Positions 22,456 to 28,304 of a stretch of 28,304 bases of DNA are shown here, in pieces. The stretch comes from an uncultured Clostridia bacterium. Lineage in GTDB: Bacteria; Bacillota; Clostridia; Christensenellales; Aristaeellaceae. A model generated the notes under the pieces. That model ran no database searches, was not told the origin of the DNA, and was given only the letters and a program-made list of their open reading frames with translations. The position numbers and the translations under genes were made by a program. The DNA lies in NCBI GenBank assembly GCA_934615235.1, contig CAKTTL010000028.1, forward strand, positions 1 through 28,304. The letters are read 5' to 3'. Numbering within the stretch: position 1 is the first letter of the stretch; each line of letters starts with the position of its first letter.

Positions 22456-23205
22456 TTACTCTTCCACCGGGCGGATCAGAATCAGCGGCGTCAGCTCGTC
22501 GCCCTGGCCGGAAGGATTGTCCTTCATCGCATCCTGAATCTGATCGTCCGTCAGCGGGAAGCCGTGGCATTTGCCCAGCTGGTCCTGCTGAATGTCGTTG
22601 GCGTCCATGAGGACGACGGGGATGCCGGTATCGGCGTACAGCTTGTCGCACAGCTCCACCGGGTTCGGCGGGTTGATAAGCGCCATCTGCTTGTAAACGT
22701 CGAACGAGGAACGGAAGTAGAACCCGTCGATGCCGCCCACGCCCTGGCCGCAGATCTTGTAGAACAGACCGTGCACGCCGAACGGACGCGTCACCGCAGA
22801 AACGATCGCCGCCAGCCATACGCGCGGCGCGCCGACCATATCGACCACCAGCTGCAGCTTGTACGGCTCGTGCATGCCCACGCCCGTGGTGTTGATGCCC
22901 GCAAAACGCCAGAGGATTTTCGCCGTCAGGCCGGGCTTTACCTCGTCGCGCGTCTTGACGTTGTTGGTGCACATCGCCATTACCTTCGCGCCGAAGGAGA
23001 GCATGTCCCCCTCGCGGTAAAGCGGCGCGACGTAGCGGCGCACCAGCTCCGCCTGATCCTCGCCGCGCTGAACGAAATGCGTCTGAATCGCGTAACGGTC
23101 GTACTTGCGGCCGTCGCGTCCGGCGATAACGCCGCGATCGAAATATACGACGCCGTTTTCCTCGCGGCGCTGCTCTTCCAGATTTCTGGACGGAATGATT
23201 CCCAT
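22456..23205 (-). CDS. F420-0:gamma-glutamyl ligase-like (CofE-related) protein
   Basis: 249 residues. The middle, RYAIQTHFVQRGED and LVRRYVAPLYREGDMLSFGAKV, then VKPGLTAKILWRF and LAAIVSAVTRPFGVHGLFY, follows the layout of F420 gamma-glutamyl ligase-type proteins annotated in many Clostridia. In CofE the reaction attaches glutamate to coenzyme F420-0. Organisms of this kind are not generally known to make F420, so the real substrate is probably another acid-amine pair; this is inference. The ATG has GAAGGGGG seven bases upstream. A promoter with a perfect -35 precedes it, and a terminator follows directly, so it is monocistronic. Confidence 0.82.
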   Translation of the reverse strand: MGIIPSRNLEEQRREENGVVYFDRGVIAGRDGRKYDRYAIQTHFVQRGEDQAELVRRYVAPLYREGDMLSFGAKVMAMCTNNVKTRDEVKPGLTAKILWRFAGINTTGVGMHEPYKLQLVVDMVGAPRVWLAAIVSAVTRPFGVHGLFYKICGQGVGGIDGFYFRSSFDVYKQMALINPPNPVELCDKLYADTGIPVVLMDANDIQQDQLGKCHGFPLTDDQIQDAMKDNPSGQGDELTPLILIRPVEE

Positions 23206-23275
23206 CGGATTTCCCCCTTCGGGTTCAAACTTATAAAGGATATGCTTTCGCTTTCCCTCTATCCTTATTCGCCCT

Positions 23276-23305
23276 ATAATAGTAGCCCTGTTTGCATTTT
23301 GTCAA
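23276..23305 (-). promoter_or_regulatory. Promoter of the F420-ligase-like gene
   Basis: On the minus strand TTGACA (23300-23305), 18 bases, TATTAT (23276-23281): perfect -35 and 5 of 6 in the -10. The leader is about 65 bases long. Confidence 0.75.
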
Positions 23306-23336
23306 GAAAAAACTGCAAAAATGTTTCTCTTTCGTT

Positions 23337-23396
23337 TTCCCGTCCGTTTCCCTGTCCGTTTCCCCGTCCGTTTTCTCAGTCCTTCCCCGTCCCTCC
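23337..23396. repeat. Polypyrimidine 12-bp tandem repeat
   Basis: Five decaying 12-base units on the plus strand: TTCCCGTCCGTT, TCCCTGTCCGTT, TCCCCGTCCGTT, TTCTCAGTCCTT and CCCCGTCCCTCC. The minus strand is a polypurine tract. It fills much of the 328-base gap 23206-23533, upstream of the F420-ligase-like promoter. Confidence 0.7.
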
Positions 23397-23407
23397 GTCC
23401 CCCACAC

Positions 23408-23444
23408 GCCCGGCCCGCCCCGCCCTCCGCGGGGCGGACCGGGC
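23408..23444 (-). other. Strong GC hairpin next to repeat copy D
   Basis: A 16-bp stem (23408-23423 and 23429-23444) with a 5-base loop. Its single non-Watson-Crick position is a G-U pair only when transcribed from the minus strand, so minus-strand RNA would be fully paired. No T-tract follows, but it may stop polymerase or protect 3' ends after the XRE gene. Confidence 0.55.
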
Positions 23445-23445
23445 G

Positions 23446-23522
23446 AAAGCAGTTTCCTTCCGGAAGGGGGTCTGGGGGAAACCCCTTCCTTTTCTCAAAG
23501 GAAGGGGTTTCCCCCAGAAAAA
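23446..23522. repeat. Palindromic repeat copy D, with compensatory changes
   Basis: A perfect 22-bp stem (23471-23492 and 23497-23518) with loop TCTC. It keeps the outer arms TCTGGGGGAA and TTCCCCCAGA and the flank AAAGCAGTTTCCTT. It replaces the inner stem of copies A-C with ACCCCTTCCTTT and its complement. It lies 15 bases after the XRE gene stop. Confidence 0.85.
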
Positions 23523-23533
23523 ACTCGTCCCTC

Positions 23534-24250
23534 TTACAGCGCCGCTTCCAGCCGCGCGCAGCGGCCGATGAACTGTACGTCCTCGGGGAGAACGGGCTCG
23601 GCGTCGAGCTCGTGGTCGTAGCTCAGGAGCATGAGACGCTTGCCGTCCCATTTGATTTTGCGGGCGGTGCAGTGCTGCTTCCATTTGAGCAGCATGATCG
23701 CGCCGTCGACGGGGCTGTGCGCGGGCACGGTGAGCAGCAGGTCGCCCTTCTGCACGCGGAAGCCGCGCAGGCTGTCGTCCGGCATGAGGAAATAGAGCGC
23801 CTTGTCGGCCGGACCGCCTTCGATTTTGCCGCCCGCAGCCGCCAGCGTCCGATGATCGACAATCGCCCAGGCGGCGTTGTAAACAGGCACCTCGCGCAGC
23901 ACGCCCGCCAGCGCGTCAAGCCAGATGCCGCCGTGTTCGCTGTCCTCGGCGGGAAGCGAGGCGACGGGACGCGCTTTGGGCGCTTCCGGCTCTTTTTTCG
24001 GCAATTCCGGCGCGATGGTGTGCAGATCGACCGTCGCAGCGATGTCGTCCAGCGTAAAATCCGCCTCCGTCTGCTGCTCCAGCCCGATTTTCTTGAGAAT
24101 GCGGCGGGCCTGATCGTCCTGAATGATGCGCTTGCCCTGCTCCACATCCAGAAGATACTTCTCGTTAATCGCGCACAGCTTCGCCACCTGCTTGGGCGTC
24201 ATGCCGCGGCGCGTGCGTTCCAGATGAATCAAATCGCCCAGTCTGCTCAT
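23534..24250 (-). CDS. XRE-family regulator with S24/LexA-like C-terminal domain
   Basis: About 238 residues. The N-terminal helix-turn-helix is MSRLGDLIHLERTRRGMTPK with QVAKLCAINEKYLLDVEQGKR. A Pro/Glu-rich linker (about 85-110) leads to a C-terminal domain. That domain's MPDDSLRGFRVQKGDLLLTV resembles the S24 motif M-x-(G/D)DSM-x-P with following GD, including the candidate Ser nucleophile. A possible general-base Lys is in TARKIKWDG. Whether it cleaves itself is unknown, and the Gly before DS is Asp here. The start at 24250 is chosen because GGAGG lies six bases upstream; the ATG four codons earlier includes that site. An extended -10 promoter lies upstream. Confidence 0.85.
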   Translation of the reverse strand: MSRLGDLIHLERTRRGMTPKQVAKLCAINEKYLLDVEQGKRIIQDDQARRILKKIGLEQQTEADFTLDDIAATVDLHTIAPELPKKEPEAPKARPVASLPAEDSEHGGIWLDALAGVLREVPVYNAAWAIVDHRTLAAAGGKIEGGPADKALYFLMPDDSLRGFRVQKGDLLLTVPAHSPVDGAIMLLKWKQHCTARKIKWDGKRLMLLSYDHELDAEPVLPEDVQFIGRCARLEAAL

Positions 24251-24361
24251 ATCGTCCTCCAAGTTTCAGCGCCGCGCCGCTTCGGATGGAAGAAAAAGCC
24301 TGCGGCCTTCGTCTATATACCGGAACGTTGCGCGGCTTATTGTGCCGTGATCGGTTCTCTT

Positions 24362-24370
24362 ATTATACCA
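24362..24370 (-). promoter_or_regulatory. Extended -10 promoter element of the XRE gene
   Basis: On the minus strand TGGTATAAT: a perfect TATAAT (24362-24367) preceded by TG one base upstream. No good -35 is seen at the right spacing. It lies about 110 bases before the start codon. The rest of the 191-base gap (24251-24441) shows nothing else clear. Confidence 0.55.
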
Positions 24371-24441
24371 TAGCCGGCAAAAAAGGAAAGCACAATTTCC
24401 TCGCCGTCCGCGCGATTCCCCTCGAAAGGAGTAACAACGAA

Positions 24442-25518
24442 ATGACAAGAATGCTGAAGAAATTTTTCGTCCTGCTTCTGGCGCTCGCCTGTCTGCTGAG
24501 CGCGTCGGCTCTCGCGCAAAGCGCGGCCGTTTCCGGCGCGGAAGCGACTGCGGAACAGATCTCCAAGGCGCTTTGCGCCGAAAACATAACCGTCTCCCTG
24601 CCCGAAGACGGCGGCTGGTTCTTTTCCGACGACGGCGAAAGCATGCGCGCGACCGCAGCCGCCCGCTTCAGCGTAACGCTGACGGCCGCCGCGGGCGAAG
24701 CGCTCGGCTTCGAGTACGCATCTCACTGCTCCCCGAAACAACAGGGACTTCTCATCTCGGTCGACGACCAGCCGGTAAAGGCCCTCGCGGGCGAAAAGGA
24801 CTGGACGCGCGAATACGTCTCCTTCGAAACAGACGGCGAGCACACCGTGACCTTCTCTTTCATCCGCAAGGAAGACGCGGCGGACGGCACTTTCATCAGC
24901 CTGCGCGCGTTTTCCCTGCTTTCCGCCGAAGAACAGGCGGCCGTCGACGCGGCGCGCCCCACGGTAGAGCCTTTCGACGGCGAGGGATGCGATATCGAAG
25001 CGCCGACCGATAACGTCAGCGGCGCGCTGCCGCTGCGCGTCACCGTCGGAAAAGACGTAAACGTGAACGAAGCGTATCTGTCGGATAATGGCGATTATCG
25101 CATGCTTTCCGACCTGCCGACGGACGGAAAGGCTTTCTTCTACACCCCAGACAGCGCGGCCGGGCGCGCCGTCGCCGTCTACGCCTCGCTGCTCGACGCG
25201 CTGACCGGCGTAAACGCCGACCCCCTCGTCACGCTCGATTTTACCGACACAACGGCCGAGCAGGCGGACGGCGTTTATACCGTGCTCGTCACCGACGAAT
25301 CCGGCGCGCCGGTGCAGGGCGCAATGGTGCAGATCTGCGACGAAACCACCTGTCTCGTCCTCAAAACGGACGAAAACGGTTCCGTCGTCCATACCGGCGC
25401 GCGCTATCCTTACGAGGTGCATCTGCTCAAAGCGCCCAAGGGGTACGCCCGCGTGACGGAAACATTTATCATGCCCGAGGAGGGCGGCGAAATCCGGATT
25501 ACGTCGACGAAGGAATGA
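24442..25518 (+). CDS. Secreted protein with a SpaA-like C-terminal domain
   Basis: About 358 residues, with a signal peptide (MTRMLKKFFVLLLALACLLSA). The middle contains two beta-rich regions of unknown family: residues about 50-170, with LPEDGGWFFSDDGESM, and about 190-270, with TVGKDVNVNEAYLSDNG. The C-terminal 80 residues (DGVYTVLVTDESGAPVQGAM to the end) look like a prealbumin-type beta domain, as in SpaA/carboxypeptidase-regulatory repeats. No LPxTG anchor, lipobox or Cys pair for redox is visible. The ATG has AAAGGAG about ten bases upstream. It is the first gene of a three-gene unit with the CxxC membrane protein eight bases downstream. The function is not recognised; a substrate-binding or partner role for the redox proteins is speculative. 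Confidence 0.75.
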   Translation: MTRMLKKFFVLLLALACLLSASALAQSAAVSGAEATAEQISKALCAENITVSLPEDGGWFFSDDGESMRATAAARFSVTLTAAAGEALGFEYASHCSPKQQGLLISVDDQPVKALAGEKDWTREYVSFETDGEHTVTFSFIRKEDAADGTFISLRAFSLLSAEEQAAVDAARPTVEPFDGEGCDIEAPTDNVSGALPLRVTVGKDVNVNEAYLSDNGDYRMLSDLPTDGKAFFYTPDSAAGRAVAVYASLLDALTGVNADPLVTLDFTDTTAEQADGVYTVLVTDESGAPVQGAMVQICDETTCLVLKTDENGSVVHTGARYPYEVHLLKAPKGYARVTETFIMPEEGGEIRITSTKE

Positions 25519-25525
25519 TCGGATC

Positions 25526-26296
25526 ATGAACACCGCATCGAACGGCTCGCGCCGTTTTCCCGCGCTGGCGTGGGCGCTTGCGGCGGCGACGCTGCTCGTC
25601 GCCGCGCTGCTCGTCTGGCAATGCGCGGATCTCTATTTTACCGGCGTCTCGGCCGCAAACCGCGCCGAGACAGGCGTTCTGCTTTCGGACGTTTACAGCC
25701 GCGAAATCGTAGCCGAACGCTTTGGACGGATTGCCTGGGCTGTCTGGCTCTGGCTCGCGCTGCTGGCGGCGGCGCTCGTTTGCCGCGCCGGCGTTCGAAC
25801 GCCCGCGCTGCGCGCGTCGGAGGAAACGCTGCTCGAAGCGCTGCTTTGCCGCGTTGAAAAGACGGACGCCATCCGCAAGGCGGAAAAGAAGCGCCGGACC
25901 GCGCGCATCGTCTGCGCGGGCATCTGCGCCGTTTGCGCCGCGTTCATCGCAGCGTATTTTATTGCGCCCGGTTCTTTCGTCTCGCGCGACCTTGAGCCCG
26001 TCATGGCGCAGATGCTGCGGCACGTCGCTCCCTGGGCGTGTGCGGCGCTCGCGGCGATTTTCTGCTGCGAGCGCATCGATGCAAAAATCGCTCTGCGCGA
26101 AATCGAACCGGCCCGGCTCGCGCCCCGGCGGCAGGCCGAGCCGCCCGCGCGGCGCATGCTGCCCGTCGGGATCATCCGCGGCGCGCTCTTTGCGGCGGCA
26201 GCCGCCCTGATCGTGCTGGGCATTCTCAATGGCGGCATGCGCGACACGCTTGTGAAAGCGATCAATATCTGTACGGAGTGTATCGGCCTTGGCTAA
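25526..26296 (+). CDS. Membrane protein ending in a CD1871A-type CxxC motif
   Basis: 256 residues. Hydrophobic segments are at about 12-33, 68-90, 125-150, 168-185 and 215-235. The last 25 residues (LNGGMRDTLVKAINICTECI then GLG) match the short CD1871A-family CXXC proteins of Clostridia, here carried on a much larger membrane protein. Two Cys in CTEC could form a redox disulphide or a metal site. A cytoplasmic charged stretch (RKAEKKRRTAR) lies in the middle. The stop codon overlaps the start region of the polyferredoxin-thioredoxin gene by eight bases, so the two are translationally coupled and probably act together. Confidence 0.75.
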   Translation: MNTASNGSRRFPALAWALAAATLLVAALLVWQCADLYFTGVSAANRAETGVLLSDVYSREIVAERFGRIAWAVWLWLALLAAALVCRAGVRTPALRASEETLLEALLCRVEKTDAIRKAEKKRRTARIVCAGICAVCAAFIAAYFIAPGSFVSRDLEPVMAQMLRHVAPWACAALAAIFCCERIDAKIALREIEPARLAPRRQAEPPARRMLPVGIIRGALFAAAAALIVLGILNGGMRDTLVKAINICTECIGLG

Positions 26297-27776
26297 TGGA
26301 ATCAGCGCATGGTGGGCGGCGCACAAGCCCACCCGGCGGCGGCTCATCCAGGTTTACGCCGCCCTGCTTTATAACGCCCACGCGAAGGGCTTTCTCAAAG
26401 GCGATATCTATACCGGCCCGCTCAAAAACGTCTGCGTGCCCGGACTTCATTGTTATTCCTGTCCCGGTGCAATCGGCGCGTGTCCGCTTGGCGCGCTGCA
26501 AAACGCGCTCGCCTCTTCCGGAACGCGCGCGCCGCTTTACCTGCTGGGCATTTTGCTGCTCTTCGGGCTGACGCTGGGGCGCACGATCTGCGGCTGGTTC
26601 TGCCCGCTCGGGCTGCTTCAGGAGCTGCTTCATAAGCTCCCCACGCCCAAAGTTCAGAAAAGCCGCGTCACCCGCACGCTCAGCTGGCTGAAGTATATCA
26701 TTCTCGGCGTATTCGTCGTAGCCGTGCCGCTGGTTTACGCCGCGCAGCGCTTCCCCGTCCCGGCGTTTTGCAAGTATATCTGTCCGGCAGGGACGCTCGA
26801 AGGCGCGATCGGCCTGCTTTCCAACCCGGCGAACGCCGATAAATTCTCCATGCTCAACATTCTCTTCACGCGCAAGTTCATCATCATGGTTGCGATTTTC
26901 GCCGCCTGCGTGTTTGTTTATCGCGCGTTCTGCCGCTTTCTCTGCCCGCTCGGCGCAATCTACGGTCTTTTTGCGCGGCTCTCGCTGCTCGGCGTGAAGG
27001 TTGAAGCGAACCAGTGCACGCATTGCGGCCGCTGTGTCGCGCATTGCAGGATGGATATCCGCCATGTCGGCGATCACGAATGCATCCACTGCGCGTCCTG
27101 CGTCGACGTTTGTCCCACAAACGCCATCTCGCTCAAATGCGGCAGCGTCATGCTATTGGGTTCTCAGGCGGGCAAGCCCGCGCGGAAGACGGCGCAGCGG
27201 ATCCGAACGGCCGCAGCCTGGCTGCTGGCGCTGGCGCTGCTTGCGGGCGTCGCCTGGTACGTCAACCGCGACGCGGACGTATCCGCCCCGCCTGCAGCGG
27301 AAACCGCGCCCATCGCCGCAGACGACGCGCCCGTCGGCTGCGAGGTCGGCATGCGCTGCCCCGCCTTTACCGTTCCTCTCTACGGTGCGGAGGGCGGATC
27401 CTTCACGTTCGACGGCGCAGGCGGCAGACCGACCGTCCTCAATTTCTGGGCGACCTGGTGCACGCCGTGCGTAAACGAACTGCCCTATTTTGAAACGCTT
27501 TACGAAAAATACGGCGATCAGATCGATCTTGTCGCCATCCACTCCGATCTTGTTACCGACGACGTAGACGAATTTCTCGCCCGCGAAGGGTTTTCTCTCC
27601 CCTTCGCGCTCGATGAAACAGGCGACGTAATCGCTTCCCTCGGCGGCTCGACGATGCTGCCCATGACCGTCGTCATCGACAGCGCCGGCAAAATCGTCTA
27701 CAACAAAGTCGGCTCCGTCACTTTCGAACTGCTGGACAGTCTGGTGGAGGGAACGTTAGGGGGCTCTGCCCCCTAA
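26289..27776 (+). CDS. NapH-like polyferredoxin fused to a TlpA/ResA-type thioredoxin domain
   Basis: 495 residues. Residues about 50-240 carry four Cys clusters of the NapH/NosR type: CYSCPGAIGACPLGA, CGWFCPLG, CKYICPAG and CRFLCPLG. Membrane helices lie among these. Two [4Fe-4S] motifs follow, CTHCGRCVAHC (~242) and CIHCASCVDVCP. A helix (~307-325) then leads to a thioredoxin-like domain with active site WCTPC (~390). The cis-Pro loop is TMLPMTVVI. Electrons would pass from a cytoplasmic donor through Fe-S centres to an extracytoplasmic disulphide (inference). The start is TTG with GGAG ten bases upstream. The C-terminal GGSAP and stop are encoded by a hairpin. Confidence 0.9.
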   Translation: MANGISAWWAAHKPTRRRLIQVYAALLYNAHAKGFLKGDIYTGPLKNVCVPGLHCYSCPGAIGACPLGALQNALASSGTRAPLYLLGILLLFGLTLGRTICGWFCPLGLLQELLHKLPTPKVQKSRVTRTLSWLKYIILGVFVVAVPLVYAAQRFPVPAFCKYICPAGTLEGAIGLLSNPANADKFSMLNILFTRKFIIMVAIFAACVFVYRAFCRFLCPLGAIYGLFARLSLLGVKVEANQCTHCGRCVAHCRMDIRHVGDHECIHCASCVDVCPTNAISLKCGSVMLLGSQAGKPARKTAQRIRTAAAWLLALALLAGVAWYVNRDADVSAPPAAETAPIAADDAPVGCEVGMRCPAFTVPLYGAEGGSFTFDGAGGRPTVLNFWATWCTPCVNELPYFETLYEKYGDQIDLVAIHSDLVTDDVDEFLAREGFSLPFALDETGDVIASLGGSTMLPMTVVIDSAGKIVYNKVGSVTFELLDSLVEGTLGGSAP

Positions 27777-27805
27777 AACCTCCGGCAGGAACCTGAGGTT
27801 CCTGC
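27756..27805 (+). repeat. Paired hairpins, first overlapping the stop codon
   Basis: The stem TTAGGGGGC/GCCCCCTAA (27756-27764 and 27768-27776, loop TCT) encodes the last residues and TAA stop of the preceding gene. A second stem, GCAGGAACC/GGTTCCTGC (27785-27793 and 27797-27805), follows. They precede a terminator, which suggests an mRNA 3'-end element. Confidence 0.7.
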
Positions 27806-27815
27806 ACCTCCCGGT

Positions 27816-27834
27816 TGCGGCTTCGCCGCATTTT
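27816..27834 (+). terminator. Putative intrinsic terminator of the redox operon
   Basis: TGCGGC-TTC-GCCGCA (6-bp perfect stem, 27816-27830) followed by TTTT. It is the third hairpin in a row after the polyferredoxin gene. Confidence 0.7.
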
Positions 27835-27862
27835 AATACAGGCTTATTTAATACATGCTTAT
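27832..27862. repeat. Two near-identical 15-bp direct repeats
   Basis: TTTAATACAGGCTTAT and TTTAATACATGCTTAT sit in tandem with one shared base and one mismatch. They lie between converging terminators, and no function is apparent. Confidence 0.5.
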
Positions 27863-27865
27863 ATT

Positions 27866-27887
27866 AAAAAACCGCCCTTACGGGCGG
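27866..27887 (-). terminator. Intrinsic terminator after the acyltransferase-domain gene
   Basis: On the minus strand CCGCCC-GTAA-GGGCGG (27872-27887) is followed by six Ts (27866-27871). It is located 38 bases past the gene's stop. Confidence 0.88.
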
Positions 27888-27925
27888 ATATCCGCAAAAC
27901 CTGTAGGAACAGCGCGAATCAGAAG

Positions 27926-28304
27926 TTATATCGTGATGATACCGCAGGCAAAGCCAAGCTCTTTGGGATATTGGAGCGCCAGCTTTTGCAGAGAGGTCGC
28001 TTTTACGGAAATCTCTTTCCTTGTTCCATCGCTAAAAAGAAACTCCCTTGCCTGCTCCGAATCCGGGCAATCTCCAATAATCGAAAATCTGTCGGCAAAT
28101 TGCTTTATATTCGAATCCTCGCCAAGCCGCTTCAGCATAGGCGGATACAGCAGCCAACTATAGCACAGGAACGCTTTATATCGCTCTTTCGGAAAGTGTT
28201 CCATAAAAAATTCTTTTGCCATTCGGAAAGAGAAATCAACCGATTCCGGGCTTAAATCCGCGCCTTGCTGTATGTGGCAATTCAACACGGGCGTCCCCTC
28301 GGGC
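27926..28304 (-). CDS. Acyltransferase-domain protein (DUF5596/GNAT_C-like), 5' end outside window
   Basis: The C-terminal 126 residues of a longer protein. The frame is open to the window edge with the residues PEGTPVLNCHIQQGADLS, so a GTG at 28288 is internal and not a start. The fragment resembles the C-terminal domain of Clostridial acyltransferase-domain proteins. That domain has a conserved VL-x-xHI-x-G, a SFRMAKEFFMEHFPKERYKAF stretch, CYSWLLYPPM, and DSNIKQFADRF near the middle. Members of this group are related to GNAT folds, but their substrate is not established. It ends in TAA and has its own terminator. The lower GC of this fragment compared with neighbouring genes is noticeable and might reflect a different origin. 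Confidence 0.75.
   Translation of the reverse strand, partial: PEGTPVLNCHIQQGADLSPESVDFSFRMAKEFFMEHFPKERYKAFLCYSWLLYPPMLKRLGEDSNIKQFADRFSIIGDCPDSEQAREFLFSDGTRKEISVKATSLQKLALQYPKELGFACGIITI

Noticed and set aside
23337..23396. CRISPR-like array
   Set aside because: The 12-bp units are contiguous with no spacers, and no cas genes are present.
27832..27862. Attachment site or iteron cluster
   Set aside because: Only two imperfect 15-bp repeats, with no integrase, replication gene or tRNA end beside them.

Overview
The window is GC-rich (roughly 60 %) chromosomal DNA from an anaerobic Gram-positive bacterium, most likely a gut-type member of the class Clostridia. Pointers are a SpoIIIE/FtsK translocase, S11 D-Ala-D-Ala carboxypeptidase, LytTR/GHKL regulation, an F420-ligase-like protein of the kind common in Clostridia, a CD1871A-type CxxC protein beside a NapH-like polyferredoxin, and strong AGGAGG ribosome binding sites. 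No species can be named from sequence alone. There is no phage, IS element, CRISPR array or rRNA.

Layout. 1-1903 (+): the 3' part of an aldo/keto reductase gene, then a second aldo/keto reductase fused to a 2[4Fe-4S] ferredoxin tail. 2028-5689 (-): two overlapping ABC exporter half-transporter genes. 5789-11205 (-): a tightly packed run ftsK/spoIIIE, short-chain dehydrogenase, LytTR response regulator and a sensorless GHKL kinase, closed by a terminator. 11294-12247 (-): secreted DUF3298-like protein. 12435-13423: a HEAT-repeat protein (-) and a MarR regulator (+), diverging from a compact promoter/operator region. 13477-13631 (-): tRNA-Glu(CTC) and tRNA-Gln(CTG) with a perfect consensus promoter. 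13757-16851 (-): S11 peptidase, SatA-like acetyltransferase, RluB-type pseudouridine synthase and a DUF5131 protein, nearly gapless. 17161-18767 (-): CrtO-like acyltransferase and an MGDG-synthase-like glycosyltransferase. 18929-20466 (+): dapA-dapB. 20468-22246 (-): Na/Pi cotransporter with a PhoU tail. 22456-23205 (-): F420-ligase-like protein. 23534-24250 (-): XRE regulator with an S24-like domain. 24442-27776 (+): secreted protein, CxxC membrane protein and a polyferredoxin-thioredoxin fusion, which together look like an envelope redox module. 27926-28304 (-): 3' part of an acyltransferase-domain gene.

The most distinctive non-coding feature is a family of near-perfect palindromes. Three of them (12346-12420, 16978-17152, 23446-23522) form a ~75-bp unit placed 10-20 nt after the stop codons of minus-strand genes. 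A core-only relative lies at 1931-1964, and an unrelated hairpin cluster lies at 27756-27834. The perfect stems have 4-nt loops and differ by paired (compensatory) changes. One copy is interrupted by about 99 bp. Several good sigma-A promoters and intrinsic terminators can be read directly. Two of the promoters (at 12876-12903 and 13679-13707) have perfect -35 and -10 hexamers.

No clearly new defence or biosynthetic system is visible. The best candidates for something under-described are the palindrome family and the redox module at 24442-27776.
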